Below are positions 23,891 through 33,436 of a stretch of DNA of 64,000 nt, one piece after another (the first letter of the stretch is position 1; the number at the start of each line of letters is the position of its first letter). The DNA is taken from assembly GCA_017405865.1 (NCBI GenBank), contig JAFQZN010000040.1:1-64000 (forward strand), in the 5' to 3' direction. The DNA comes from Oscillospiraceae bacterium. GTDB taxonomy: Bacteria; Bacillota; Clostridia; Oscillospirales; Oscillospiraceae. The notes under the pieces are model-generated. The model made no database searches. It saw only the letters and a list, made by a program, of their open reading frames with translations, and was not told the DNA's origin. A program made the position numbers and the translations under genes.

Positions 23891-25876
23891 TCATAATTTC
23901 AGCAGGACAAACGTCACAAAATCGAGGACGAAGGCCCAAAGAAGCTGGAACGTCAGCAGGTGCAGCGGCGAGGCCGCGTCGTGGGAGTTCCAGAGAAGAA
24001 TCAGCGCGCAGACGATCAAACCGAGGAAGGCGACAGAAAAACAGATCACCGTACACACCCGCGCCGCCATGCGCAGCGTCCGTCCGGCGGCGACGGTTGA
24101 GGCGAATGCGCCGAAGGTGTCTTTAGCAATCAGACCGCCCTGCTCCGCCTTGCGGTCGGGATCCAGCTCCGCCAGACGCAGGCGCTTGGAATAGGAGGGG
24201 AACTTCATCGCATCAGTCGGAAGCCGATACTTTGCCGCGATCAGCTCCGGCGTAATCAAAAAATCGCGCGTTGCGAGGATAACGGAGAAATTGCGATTCA
24301 TCAGCACGTCGCGCAGTCCCGTGCGCGTGGAACGGTTGGCTTTGTATTTCAAGGCGAAAATACCCGCAAGCTCTCCGTTTACGGAGACGTAAACAGCCAG
24401 CCGAACCTTTGCGCCGGAGGGCATATACACGCCCATGGCGCGCATGAAGGCAAGAGAGCCAACCAAAATGACGTCGCTGCCGATTTCTGCGCCGATGCCG
24501 TTGTTGTCATAGATTCGATAAGTCGAAGGAACGCTGTGTGTGCCGTACTGTGCCTTCAACAGGCCTTCAAACAGCTCACTCAACGGACTTCCTGCAGCGT
24601 CCAGCGCAGCAAGCGCGTAGGAAATGACCTGATTGGGACGGTAGGAGCCGTAGACCTTCATTCCGTTGGTCGTGACGCCGCTGATGGGGAAGAGGTCTTC
24701 GTCGCGAATGATGATCGTGTGTTTTCCACCGAAAACCATCGCGCTGTGCCAGCCGGACAGGGCGCCGCCGATCCTGCTCAAGCGTCTGGCCAGGGCGGCA
24801 AAGATGCGCGGATAACCGAGCGACGCGAAAAAGGGCAGACCGCCGAGCAGCAGCAGAAGCCATGCGCGGGAAAAGCTGACGTCTCTGTTTCGCGTCAGCA
24901 GAAAGGCAAGCCCTGCGCTCAAGGGGAACAGGACGGTGGAGTAGACGCTTATGAGCCTCTGCGGCCTGTCTCTTTGTAGAAGATCGTTCAGGAAGCTGCC
25001 GGTTTTCGCCGGATCGCGCCGCAGAGACGGCGCGCCTTCGTTGACCTGCTGGACGTTATAAATGCCCATGGGATTGCGGAAGCTGCAGACGGTGCGAAGC
25101 GTATAGAATCTTCCGCTCCGTTCGGCGCAGAGGGTACGCATCAGGAAGAACAGCAGCACGGTGACTGCGCCGCAGTAGTTTCCCGGACGGCCTGGCGCAG
25201 TGCGGAGCGCGTCGATTCCCGCCAGAGCAATGAGCGGCGCGGAAAGCGTGAAGGGACTCGGACGGAAATGAATCAGATCCAGAATGCCGCGCCACAAAAC
25301 GTCATAGGAAAGCAGGACGCAGACGCTTAAAAGAATCAGAAGCAGTACGTCAGGCGTCCCTGCCGTAAGTCCCAGAAAATCCCAACCACGAACGGTGTAG
25401 AGCGTCAGCAGGACGCTTGCAGCTGCCAGAATGCCGAGCAAAACCGTTCGCAGACGGAGGAAGGTTCGCCCGGCAGCCGCTTCCTTCAAAACGGACTGCG
25501 GCGTCGGCTCTGCGGCCTTTTTCCGCTCCTCCGGCGTTGGGATCGGGATGGGAGCGGGAAGCTCGTCATCGTTCTTTTCCGGTGTTTCCTGCGGAAGCTC
25601 GTCTGCCCGTCTGACGGGAACGTCCAGACGAATCGTCGGAGATGCCGGCTTCAGCTTCTTGGAAGGAAGCGTGCCGAATGTGATCGTATCTCCCTTCGGC
25701 GCTTCGGAAGGCGGGGCATCATCCGCAGGCGCTTCGTCGATCCCGGCTCCTTCAGCGGGCTCGCTGCTCGCAGCATCTTCAGCGGGGGTGCCGCCGAACT
25801 CGCGAACGATGTCCTCCAGAGAATACTCTGCGGACGCATCCGGCGTATTCAGTTGTTCCGGATCGCGTTCGTTCAT
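23891..25876 (-). CDS. Degenerate P-type-ATPase-like membrane protein lacking catalytic motifs
   Basis: 661 residues. Residues 1-135 are disordered, rich in Glu, Asp, Ala and Pro. From about 140 on the layout follows a P1-type pump: membrane spans (about 142-162, 177-198, 207-225, 235-250), a loop, spans 308-328 and 337-356, then a cytoplasmic region and two final spans (607-630, 638-660). The cytoplasmic part aligns by eye with pump signatures, but the key residues are gone: KHTIIIRDEDLFPIS (385-399) stands where VDTVVFDKTGTLT belongs, DVILVGSLAFMRAMGV (468-483) corresponds to the VGN...LM...GV nucleotide-domain segment, and VILATRDFLIT (532-542) replaces VMLTGDN. GDGxND is absent. Thus the fold is probably kept while phosphorylation is lost. 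Co-transcribed after rlmB, 3 nt apart. Function unknown. Confidence 0.78.
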   Translation of the reverse strand: MNERDPEQLNTPDASAEYSLEDIVREFGGTPAEDAASSEPAEGAGIDEAPADDAPPSEAPKGDTITFGTLPSKKLKPASPTIRLDVPVRRADELPQETPEKNDDELPAPIPIPTPEERKKAAEPTPQSVLKEAAAGRTFLRLRTVLLGILAAASVLLTLYTVRGWDFLGLTAGTPDVLLLILLSVCVLLSYDVLWRGILDLIHFRPSPFTLSAPLIALAGIDALRTAPGRPGNYCGAVTVLLFFLMRTLCAERSGRFYTLRTVCSFRNPMGIYNVQQVNEGAPSLRRDPAKTGSFLNDLLQRDRPQRLISVYSTVLFPLSAGLAFLLTRNRDVSFSRAWLLLLLGGLPFFASLGYPRIFAALARRLSRIGGALSGWHSAMVFGGKHTIIIRDEDLFPISGVTTNGMKVYGSYRPNQVISYALAALDAAGSPLSELFEGLLKAQYGTHSVPSTYRIYDNNGIGAEIGSDVILVGSLAFMRAMGVYMPSGAKVRLAVYVSVNGELAGIFALKYKANRSTRTGLRDVLMNRNFSVILATRDFLITPELIAAKYRLPTDAMKFPSYSKRLRLAELDPDRKAEQGGLIAKDTFGAFASTVAAGRTLRMAARVCTVICFSVAFLGLIVCALILLWNSHDAASPLHLLTFQLLWAFVLDFVTFVLLKL

Positions 25877-25879
25877 GGG

Positions 25880-26650
25880 TTATCCTCTCTGTCTGACTGC
25901 CTCGTAAAGCAGGATCGCCGCAGCGGCGGAAGCGTTGAGGGAAGAGATCTTTCCCTTCATGGGAATGCTGACCTTGAAATCACAGCTTTCCGCAACGATA
26001 CGGCTCATGCCGACCCCCTCGTTGCCGATGACGATGGCGGCAGGCCCCTTCAGATCTGCCCGATAGAGCGAAGTATCGGCGTCTGCGGCAGTGCCGAAGA
26101 TCCAGACACCGCGCTGCTTGAGATCGCGGATCGCAGCGGCAATATTGGAAACGCGGGCGACGGGCATATACTCGATCGCTCCGGCGGACGCCTTGCCGAC
26201 GACCGCCGTCAGACCGACGCTGCGCCGCTTCGGGATGATGACGCCGTGCGCGCCGGCGCATTCTGCCGTGCGGAGGATCGCGCCGAGGTTGTGCGGATCG
26301 GAAAGCTCGTCGCAGATCACGATCAAGGGTGCCTCGCTGCGCGCTTGTGCAAGGGCAAGGATGTCGTCCACGCTTGCGTATTCGTGCGCGGCGACGGAGG
26401 CGATAATGCCCTGATGCGCGCCGGTCGGACTCATTTCGTTGAGCTTGCGGCGATCCATGCGGACGACGACGGCGCCGGCATCCTTTGCCATGGCGGCAAG
26501 CCGCCCCAGAGCTTTGTCGGTATCGCCGTCAGCGAGAAAGACCTTGTTGATCGCGCGGCCGCTTTTCAAAGCTTCCGTCACGGCGTTTCTGCCTTCGATC
26601 ATGCCTTCGGAACGCTCGTCAGGCAGGTCGTGAATGGTATCTCTTTTCAT
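25880..26650 (-). CDS. rlmB: 23S rRNA 2'-O-ribose methyltransferase, TrmH/SpoU family (RlmB-like)
   Basis: 256 residues. N-terminal substrate-binding domain (IEGRNAVTEALKSGRAINKVFLADG) and a SPOUT knot with the three family motifs: ELSDPHNLGAILRTAECAGAHGVIIPKRRS (motif 1 with the catalytic Arg; landmarks only), AIVIGNEGVGMSRIV (motif 2) and IPMKGKISSLNASAAAAILLYE (motif 3). It methylates a ribose in 23S rRNA or tRNA. ATG preceded by GGAGG; divergent from ftsH. Confidence 0.93.
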   Translation of the reverse strand: MKRDTIHDLPDERSEGMIEGRNAVTEALKSGRAINKVFLADGDTDKALGRLAAMAKDAGAVVVRMDRRKLNEMSPTGAHQGIIASVAAHEYASVDDILALAQARSEAPLIVICDELSDPHNLGAILRTAECAGAHGVIIPKRRSVGLTAVVGKASAGAIEYMPVARVSNIAAAIRDLKQRGVWIFGTAADADTSLYRADLKGPAAIVIGNEGVGMSRIVAESCDFKVSIPMKGKISSLNASAAAAILLYEAVRQRG

Positions 26651-26679
26651 AATTCCTCCGGAATATCAGATTAATTGCT

Positions 26680-26708
26680 ATTATATCAAATATCGTGTCG
26701 GGAAACAA
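26680..26708 (-). promoter_or_regulatory. Promoter of rlmB operon
   Basis: Minus strand TTGTTT (26703-26708), 17 nt, TATAAT (26680-26685). Confidence 0.78.
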
Positions 26709-26757
26709 TAATAATTATGAATTTACAGAAAATTTACGTGCCGTTCGGTATCAAGAA

Positions 26758-26786
26758 TTGCATGGGGACAAAAAATGTGCTATGAT
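26758..26786 (+). promoter_or_regulatory. Promoter of ftsH
   Basis: TTGCAT (26758-26763), 17 nt, TATGAT (26781-26786); the ribosome-binding site GAAGGAG is at 26811-26817 and the ATG at 26827. Confidence 0.8.
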
Positions 26787-26826
26787 GCACTAAATTGTAT
26801 ATAATACGCAGAAGGAGCGTGAACCA

Positions 26827-28719
<1,893 letters not shown>

Positions 28720-28723
28720 CGAA

Positions 28724-28747
28724 AAGCGACCCGTGACCGGGTCGCTT
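28724..28747. terminator. ftsH terminator, first copy
   Basis: A 24-nt hairpin, AAGCGACCCG with CGGGTCGCTT, starts 4 nt after the ftsH stop. Its exact duplicate stands at 29004-29027 with a 256-bp element between. The first copy has lost its downstream T-run to the element; termination may now depend on the second copy. Confidence 0.85.
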
Positions 28748-29003
28748 CAGCGTGTCGAAAAACCTTTTTTCGACACGTTGGCAGGCTGTCAAAAAGTTCG
28801 GAAGACAAGCAACTCACGACCGTCGGCGTACATAGGTACGGTAGATCGTGAGTTGCGCAGTAAGTCGAAATAATCAATATCCTCTACCTTTTTCAAAACC
28901 TATAGGGACAGATTGCCACGGTTTGCTCCGCAAACCTCGCAATGACAGGCGCGGTGGAATACGATACTTTATTTCGACGGTTACGGACTTTTTTGACAGT
29001 CTG
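28748..29003. repeat. Terminator-nested repeat element, copy 2
   Basis: Same start (CAGCGTGTCGAAAAACC...) and same end (...TTTTTTGACAGTCTG) as the tuf element at 952-1263, and likewise flanked by direct copies of a complete terminator. It is 56 bp shorter because its GTCATTGCGAG-family insert (28907-28948) holds one stem-loop instead of three. The inner hairpin (about 28810-28820 with 28845-28855) differs from the tuf copy in both arms in a compensating way while its loop (GGCGTACATAGGTACGGTAGA) is conserved. Confidence 0.75.
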
Positions 29004-29030
29004 AAGCGACCCGTGACCGGGTCGCTTTTT
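29004..29030 (+). terminator. ftsH terminator, second copy with T-run
   Basis: Exact duplicate of 28724-28747 followed by TTT; this is probably the functional copy. Confidence 0.85.
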
Positions 29031-29065
29031 GATATTTCGGACAACTTGTCATCGCATAGAATGCA

Positions 29066-29881
29066 TCAGGCGTTGCAGACACAGCCCCCCGTCGGGTCGG
29101 CCGTGCTCCCGCAGGCACTGTCGGGGAAGAACGCGTCCATCGGAAAATCAATGCGGCTGAACAGCTCGCACGGATCCTCCTCGCAGCCCTCGTCGTCGCA
29201 GCATTCCTTGGTCGGCGCGCTGTAGGAATAGACGGGGATCGTGATCTGCGTCCCGCGCTCAAGTCTGACGGTGGAGAACTGCCCCACGGTCACGAAGAGC
29301 CGCCTGCGATCTCCGCCCATGACGAGCGGGTCGTCAAAGCAGCCTTCGACGATCGGCGGTACCTCCGTCAGCTCCGTTTCGCATTCTGTGCCTGCGCACG
29401 GCTCGCGGAGTCTCGCCGAGAGGATCATCGGATCGAGCGCTTCTACGATCGCGGTCGGCAGACTGCCGTTGAGCAGGGTGTCGCAGCTCGGTGTCGGATC
29501 CGCGCTGGAGAAGACCTTTGCCGCGCCGGCGCCGCCGCAGAGCACGACGCGCTTGGCAAACACGGCAAGGCCCGTGATCGTCGTCGGACGGATCCCGCCG
29601 AGGACAGCGTCGCCGCTGATGCGGTAGTAGAAGGTGACGTCCACGGCATGATAACCGCTTTTGTAATTGAGCTGCTCTACGCTGACCTCTGCGAACAGGA
29701 GCTCCGCAACGCGGGCTCTTGCGGTTGTTGCGCCGTCCAGGGCTTCCTGTGACGGCTCTGTCAGATAGACGCGCAGATCTTCGATGCAGTCCTTATCCAG
29801 GCAGCTGTCCGTGATTTGTTGGGTATGGATGGAAACCGACTGCTGCGCTTCGGCGGCAGTTTCGATGGTGTTTTCTGGCAT
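29066..29881 (-). CDS. Conserved-looking protein of unknown function with Cys-rich C-terminus
   Basis: 271 residues, no signal peptide or membrane span. The first two thirds look like a beta-rich structural domain (KDCIEDLRVYLTEP, GYHAVDVTFYYRISGDAV, ITGLAVFAKRVVLCGG), and the C-terminal 50 residues are rich in Cys and acids (KECCDDEGCEEDPCELF, ending SACGSTADPTGGCVCNA). Thirteen or so cysteines without CxxC zinc-ribbon spacing suggest cross-linking or metal packing, as in spore-coat-type proteins, but this is inference. The start at 29881 (MPENT) has GGGAGG at a good distance; the frame is open 21 codons further. A CATACTA sequence upstream on the minus strand resembles a forespore-sigma -10 box, with no matching -35. 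Monocistronic. Confidence 0.7.
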   Translation of the reverse strand: MPENTIETAAEAQQSVSIHTQQITDSCLDKDCIEDLRVYLTEPSQEALDGATTARARVAELLFAEVSVEQLNYKSGYHAVDVTFYYRISGDAVLGGIRPTTITGLAVFAKRVVLCGGAGAAKVFSSADPTPSCDTLLNGSLPTAIVEALDPMILSARLREPCAGTECETELTEVPPIVEGCFDDPLVMGGDRRRLFVTVGQFSTVRLERGTQITIPVYSYSAPTKECCDDEGCEEDPCELFSRIDFPMDAFFPDSACGSTADPTGGCVCNA

Positions 29882-29969
29882 GGCGATATACCTCCCAAAT
29901 GAACAGTTAAGCAAAAAATGTGCTTTCATCAACATAGTATGCAAACCGTTACAGAATGTGAAATGGCCG

Positions 29970-29998
29970 TAGACAAAGTACGATTTTTGTGATAAAAT
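29970..29998 (+). promoter_or_regulatory. Promoter of the wecG/tagA-mltG operon
   Basis: TAGACA (29970-29975), 17 nt, TAAAAT (29993-29998), about 25 nt before the start codon of the first gene. Confidence 0.75.
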
Positions 29999-30028
29999 GG
30001 TAGCACCATATATTGGAGAGGTATGCGC

Positions 30029-30775
30029 ATGAAAACAGACGTTTTAGGTGTGCTGTACGATAATATCACGATGGAGGAGGCCGTCGCCGCCGGACGGGCG
30101 TTTCTGACCGGGAGCAAGACTGCCTATTGCGTGACGCCGAATGCCGAAATGGCGTATGAGGCGCTTCATAACGAGAGCTTCCGTACACTTCTGAACAGCG
30201 CAGATCTGGTGCTGCCGGACGGAGCGGGCGTCGTCCTCGGCGCGAAGATTCTGAAGACCCCTCTGAAGCAGAAGGTCGCCGGGATCGAATTCGCGCAGAA
30301 TATGCTGCCCGTCTATGAGGAGCTCGGCAGCAGGCTCTATCTTCTGGGCAGTAAGCCCGGCGTAGCGGAGCTTGCTGCGGAAAGAATGCTGGAAAAGCAT
30401 CCGAAGCTCATCATCTGCGGAACGGCGGACGGCTATTTTAAGGATGAGAGCGAGGTTGTCCGCATAATCAATGAGGCTGCAGCCGACGTGCTGTACGTCT
30501 GCCTCGGCGCGCCGAAGCAGGAATTCTTTATGTTCAACCATAAAGACGAGCTGAACGTCCGCCTGATGGCGGGTCTCGGCGGAACGCTGGACGGCATCGC
30601 CGGCACGGTAAAGCGCGCGCCGAAATGGATGATCCGACTGCAGCTGGAGTGGCTCTACCGCCTGATCAAAGAGCCGCGCCGCCTTGGGCGCATGATGCGT
30701 CTGCCGAAATTCATTCTTGCGGCGATCAAAAAGAGATGGAAGGGGAAGGAATATGGGAAAACTGATCGTGTTTGA
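30029..30775 (+). CDS. WecG/TagA/CpsF-family glycosyltransferase
   Basis: 248 residues. Family landmarks: CVTPNAEMAYEAL, ADLVLPDGAGVVLGAKIL (with the catalytic Asp region), LYLLGSKPGVAE, VCLGAPKQEFFM and GGTLDGIAGTVKRAPKWM with the C-terminal basic membrane-binding helix (LQLEWLYRLIKEPRR). TagA-type enzymes add N-acetylmannosamine to lipid-linked GlcNAc, the committed step of wall teichoic acid linkage-unit synthesis; other members act in exopolysaccharide. Since a Dlt system is encoded nearby, a teichoic-acid-type polymer is plausible. ATG 30029 chosen over 30023 because of spacing to GGAGAGG. Confidence 0.9.
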   Translation: MKTDVLGVLYDNITMEEAVAAGRAFLTGSKTAYCVTPNAEMAYEALHNESFRTLLNSADLVLPDGAGVVLGAKILKTPLKQKVAGIEFAQNMLPVYEELGSRLYLLGSKPGVAELAAERMLEKHPKLIICGTADGYFKDESEVVRIINEAAADVLYVCLGAPKQEFFMFNHKDELNVRLMAGLGGTLDGIAGTVKRAPKWMIRLQLEWLYRLIKEPRRLGRMMRLPKFILAAIKKRWKGKEYGKTDRV

Positions 30776-31421
30776 GGGGACGGACGGCTCCGGAAAATCC
30801 ACACAGTTTGCGCTTTTGACAAAGCGTCTACAGGCGCAGCAGGTCGATTTCCGGACGATTGATTTTCCCCAGTATTCCGAGCCGTCTTCCGCGCTGATCC
30901 GCATGTATCTCGGCGGAGAGTTCGGAACGAGGCCGTCGGACGTCAACGCCTATGCTGCTTCCACCTTCTTCGCGGTGGATCGCTATGCGTCATACCGCAA
31001 GGTATGGCGGGAATACTATCAGAACGGCGGTCTGGTGCTGTCCGACCGCTATACGACCTCCAACGCGGTCCATCAGGCGTCCAAGGTGCCGGAGGGAGAG
31101 CGCTTGGATTTCTTCCGATGGCTCTACGAGTTCGAGTACAAGCACATGGAACTGCCCCAGCCGGACGTCGTCATATATCTGGACGTTCCCACGGAACTGA
31201 CCGGGCAGCTGCTGCGCCGCCGTGAGCATGATACGCATACGGTTGCGGATATCCACGAGCAGAATATGGACTATCTGCGGCTGTGCCGCAGCACCGGGCG
31301 ACAGGCAGCGGAGTACTACGGCTGGTCGATTGTTGACTGTACCCGGGACGGGAAAATGCGTTCGATCGAGGAAATTCACAATGAGATCTTTGCACTTGTG
31401 CGCAAGTGCCTGGAGGGATAA
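30753..31421 (+). CDS. Thymidylate kinase-like nucleotide kinase
   Basis: 222 residues. P-loop FEGTDGSGKSTQ at residues 6-17, the DRYTTSNAVHQ motif (DR-Y) and a LID-like RRREHDTHTVADIHEQ stretch. dTMP kinases are about 205-215 residues, so this is slightly long and diverged (VDFRTIDFPQYSEP replaces the more usual motif after the P-loop), and may be a paralogue. It overlaps the preceding gene by 23 nt with its own ribosome-binding site. Confidence 0.85.
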   Translation: MGKLIVFEGTDGSGKSTQFALLTKRLQAQQVDFRTIDFPQYSEPSSALIRMYLGGEFGTRPSDVNAYAASTFFAVDRYASYRKVWREYYQNGGLVLSDRYTTSNAVHQASKVPEGERLDFFRWLYEFEYKHMELPQPDVVIYLDVPTELTGQLLRRREHDTHTVADIHEQNMDYLRLCRSTGRQAAEYYGWSIVDCTRDGKMRSIEEIHNEIFALVRKCLEG

Positions 31422-31423
31422 CT

Positions 31424-31963
31424 ATGGTATATATCATTTTAGGAAAGGGCTTCGAGGAAGCGGAAGCGATCGTGCCTTGCGACATGCTCCGCAGAGCCGG
31501 CGTCGACGTCCGGCTTGCGGGCATCGGTGCAAGAGAGATCGTCGGCGGTCATGGCATCGCCGTCTGCGCCGACTGCATCGCCGAAGAGACGGACCTTACG
31601 GCGGCGGAGATGATCGTTCTGCCGGGCGGCATGGGCGGCGTAAAATCTATTCTGGGAAGCGAGACTGTTTTACACGCCGTGAAGACGGTATACGCAAACG
31701 AAGGCTATGCCGCAGCGATCTGCGCAGGACCTACCGTCCTTGCAAGGCTTGGCATCACGGACGGCAAGCGGGTAACCTGCTATCCCGGCTGCGAGGCCGA
31801 TATGGGAAATGCAAGGCCCTGCGGTGAAAACGCAGTGATCGACGGCAGAGTCGTGACCGGCAAGGCGCCGGGCACGGCATACGATTTCGCAATGGCATTG
31901 ATCGAGGTGCTGCGCGGCAAGGAAGCGGCAAAAAAGGTTGCTGCCGGCGCGGTCTACCGATAA
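31424..31963 (+). CDS. DJ-1/PfpI-family protein
   Basis: 179 residues, flavodoxin-like fold. GKGFEEAEAIVPCDMLRRAG with the conserved Glu near residue 16, and the nucleophile elbow AAICAGPTVLA with the oxidation-sensitive Cys near residue 102, are typical of the YajL/DJ-1 branch. Members are variously described as deglycases, chaperones or protease-like; I cannot say which. It starts 2 nt after the kinase stop. Confidence 0.88.
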   Translation: MVYIILGKGFEEAEAIVPCDMLRRAGVDVRLAGIGAREIVGGHGIAVCADCIAEETDLTAAEMIVLPGGMGGVKSILGSETVLHAVKTVYANEGYAAAICAGPTVLARLGITDGKRVTCYPGCEADMGNARPCGENAVIDGRVVTGKAPGTAYDFAMALIEVLRGKEAAKKVAAGAVYR

Positions 31964-31975
31964 AGGAGTAATCAT

Positions 31976-33436
31976 ATGGCTGATCAATTTGAAAACAATA
32001 CGTCCGACGTTCTGGACGACGGCTTTTCCGTGGACGACTTGATCGCGGATATCAAGCAGCAGATCGACACGAACCCGGACGAGACGGAGCTTCCTTACGA
32101 AGAAGACCCGCAGACGGCTGAAGCGACGGAGCTTCCGGCGGTTGAGCCCATGCAGGAGGACGATTTCACGCCAGACTTCGGCGACGCCTTCAAGGGCTAC
32201 GGCGAATACGAAGAACCGCTGCCGGAGGAGCCGCTTGCGCCGGAAGACTACGACGAGGACGAATATGACGACGCAGAAGGCGACACGGAAGACGCGCCGC
32301 CTCCCGAGAAACCGAAGCAGAAGCGCAGAAAGCGCATCGTGCCGCTGTTCGTTAAGGTGATCCTCTACGTCGTGATCGTCGGGCTGATCGCGGTCGGCCT
32401 CGGCTACGGCGCGTGGGAATGCGCGCAGGACGTGCTGGCATTCGGCCGCTCAGACGAGACGCTTACCGTTACAGTGGACAGCGGCGACAGTCTGGATGAC
32501 ATTTCGCATATGCTCAAGGAGCAGGGCGTGATCAAGTATCCGTGGCTGTTCAAGCTCTATTGCAAGTTTACGGACTCCGAGACGACGATTGACCCCGGTA
32601 CCTACGTCATCAGTTACAACTACGACTATCATGCGCTGGTCAACAACATGATCGCCAACAGTCCGAACCGCACCACTGTGCGCGTTATGATCCCCGAGGG
32701 CATGACCTGCGCGCAGATCTTCGAGCTGATGGAGAAGAACAACGTCTGCTCTGCCGAGGAGCTGAAGAGGGTCGCCGCAGAGGCAGAGTTCGACTACTGG
32801 TTCCTGGAGGGGATCCCCTACGGCGCGGATAACCGCCTCGAGGGCTTCCTCTTCCCGGACACCTACGACTTCTACGAGAAGGACGATCCCGAGCGCGTGC
32901 TGGACAAGCTGTTGACGAACTTTGACCGCAAATTCTCCGACGAAGCTATGGAACAGCTCGACGTTCTGAACGGGAAGATTGCAGAGCGCCTCCGCAATGC
33001 GGGCTATGACGACGACTTCGTCGCCTCGCACCTGCTGTCTGTCCACGATCTGATCAACGTCGCCTCCATGATCGAGAAGGAGAGCGCGGGCGTTGACGAG
33101 AGCAGCAATATCGCCTCTGTCATCTATAACCGCCTGTGCAGTCCTGCGGAATATCCGTACCTGAATATCGACGCGACGCTGATCTACGCGATCGGCGAGA
33201 ACCGCCCGCTGACCGAGGCGGACAAGCAGATCGACAGCCCGTACAACACCTATACGCACACCGGTCTGCCGGCAGGCCCGATCTCCAATCCCGGTCTGTC
33301 CAGCATCACCGCCGCGCTCTACCCGAACGATACGAGCTACTATTATTACGCGCTCGACCGCGCGACCGGCTTCCATCACTTCTCGAAGACCTATGAGGAG
33401 CACAATCAGTTCCTCGGAGCGCAGAATAATGGGTAA
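31976..33436 (+). CDS. mltG: Endolytic murein transglycosylase MltG
   Basis: 486 residues. An acidic disordered cytoplasmic N-terminus (about 1-115, rich in D/E/P), one membrane span at about 122-143, and an extracellular YceG domain. The catalytic Glu lies in ASMIEKESAGVDE, followed by the family motif VIYNRL...LNIDATLIYAIG and YNTYTHTGLPAGPISNPG (landmarks). MltG cuts nascent glycan strands and helps set their length. The long acidic tail is a lineage feature. Overlap with trhP is 8 nt. Confidence 0.95.
   Translation: MADQFENNTSDVLDDGFSVDDLIADIKQQIDTNPDETELPYEEDPQTAEATELPAVEPMQEDDFTPDFGDAFKGYGEYEEPLPEEPLAPEDYDEDEYDDAEGDTEDAPPPEKPKQKRRKRIVPLFVKVILYVVIVGLIAVGLGYGAWECAQDVLAFGRSDETLTVTVDSGDSLDDISHMLKEQGVIKYPWLFKLYCKFTDSETTIDPGTYVISYNYDYHALVNNMIANSPNRTTVRVMIPEGMTCAQIFELMEKNNVCSAEELKRVAAEAEFDYWFLEGIPYGADNRLEGFLFPDTYDFYEKDDPERVLDKLLTNFDRKFSDEAMEQLDVLNGKIAERLRNAGYDDDFVASHLLSVHDLINVASMIEKESAGVDESSNIASVIYNRLCSPAEYPYLNIDATLIYAIGENRPLTEADKQIDSPYNTYTHTGLPAGPISNPGLSSITAALYPNDTSYYYYALDRATGFHHFSKTYEEHNQFLGAQNNG

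Noticed and set aside
29066..29881. Assignment as a spore coat protein
   Set aside because: Cysteine richness and a weak sigma-like -10 box are not enough; kept as unknown.
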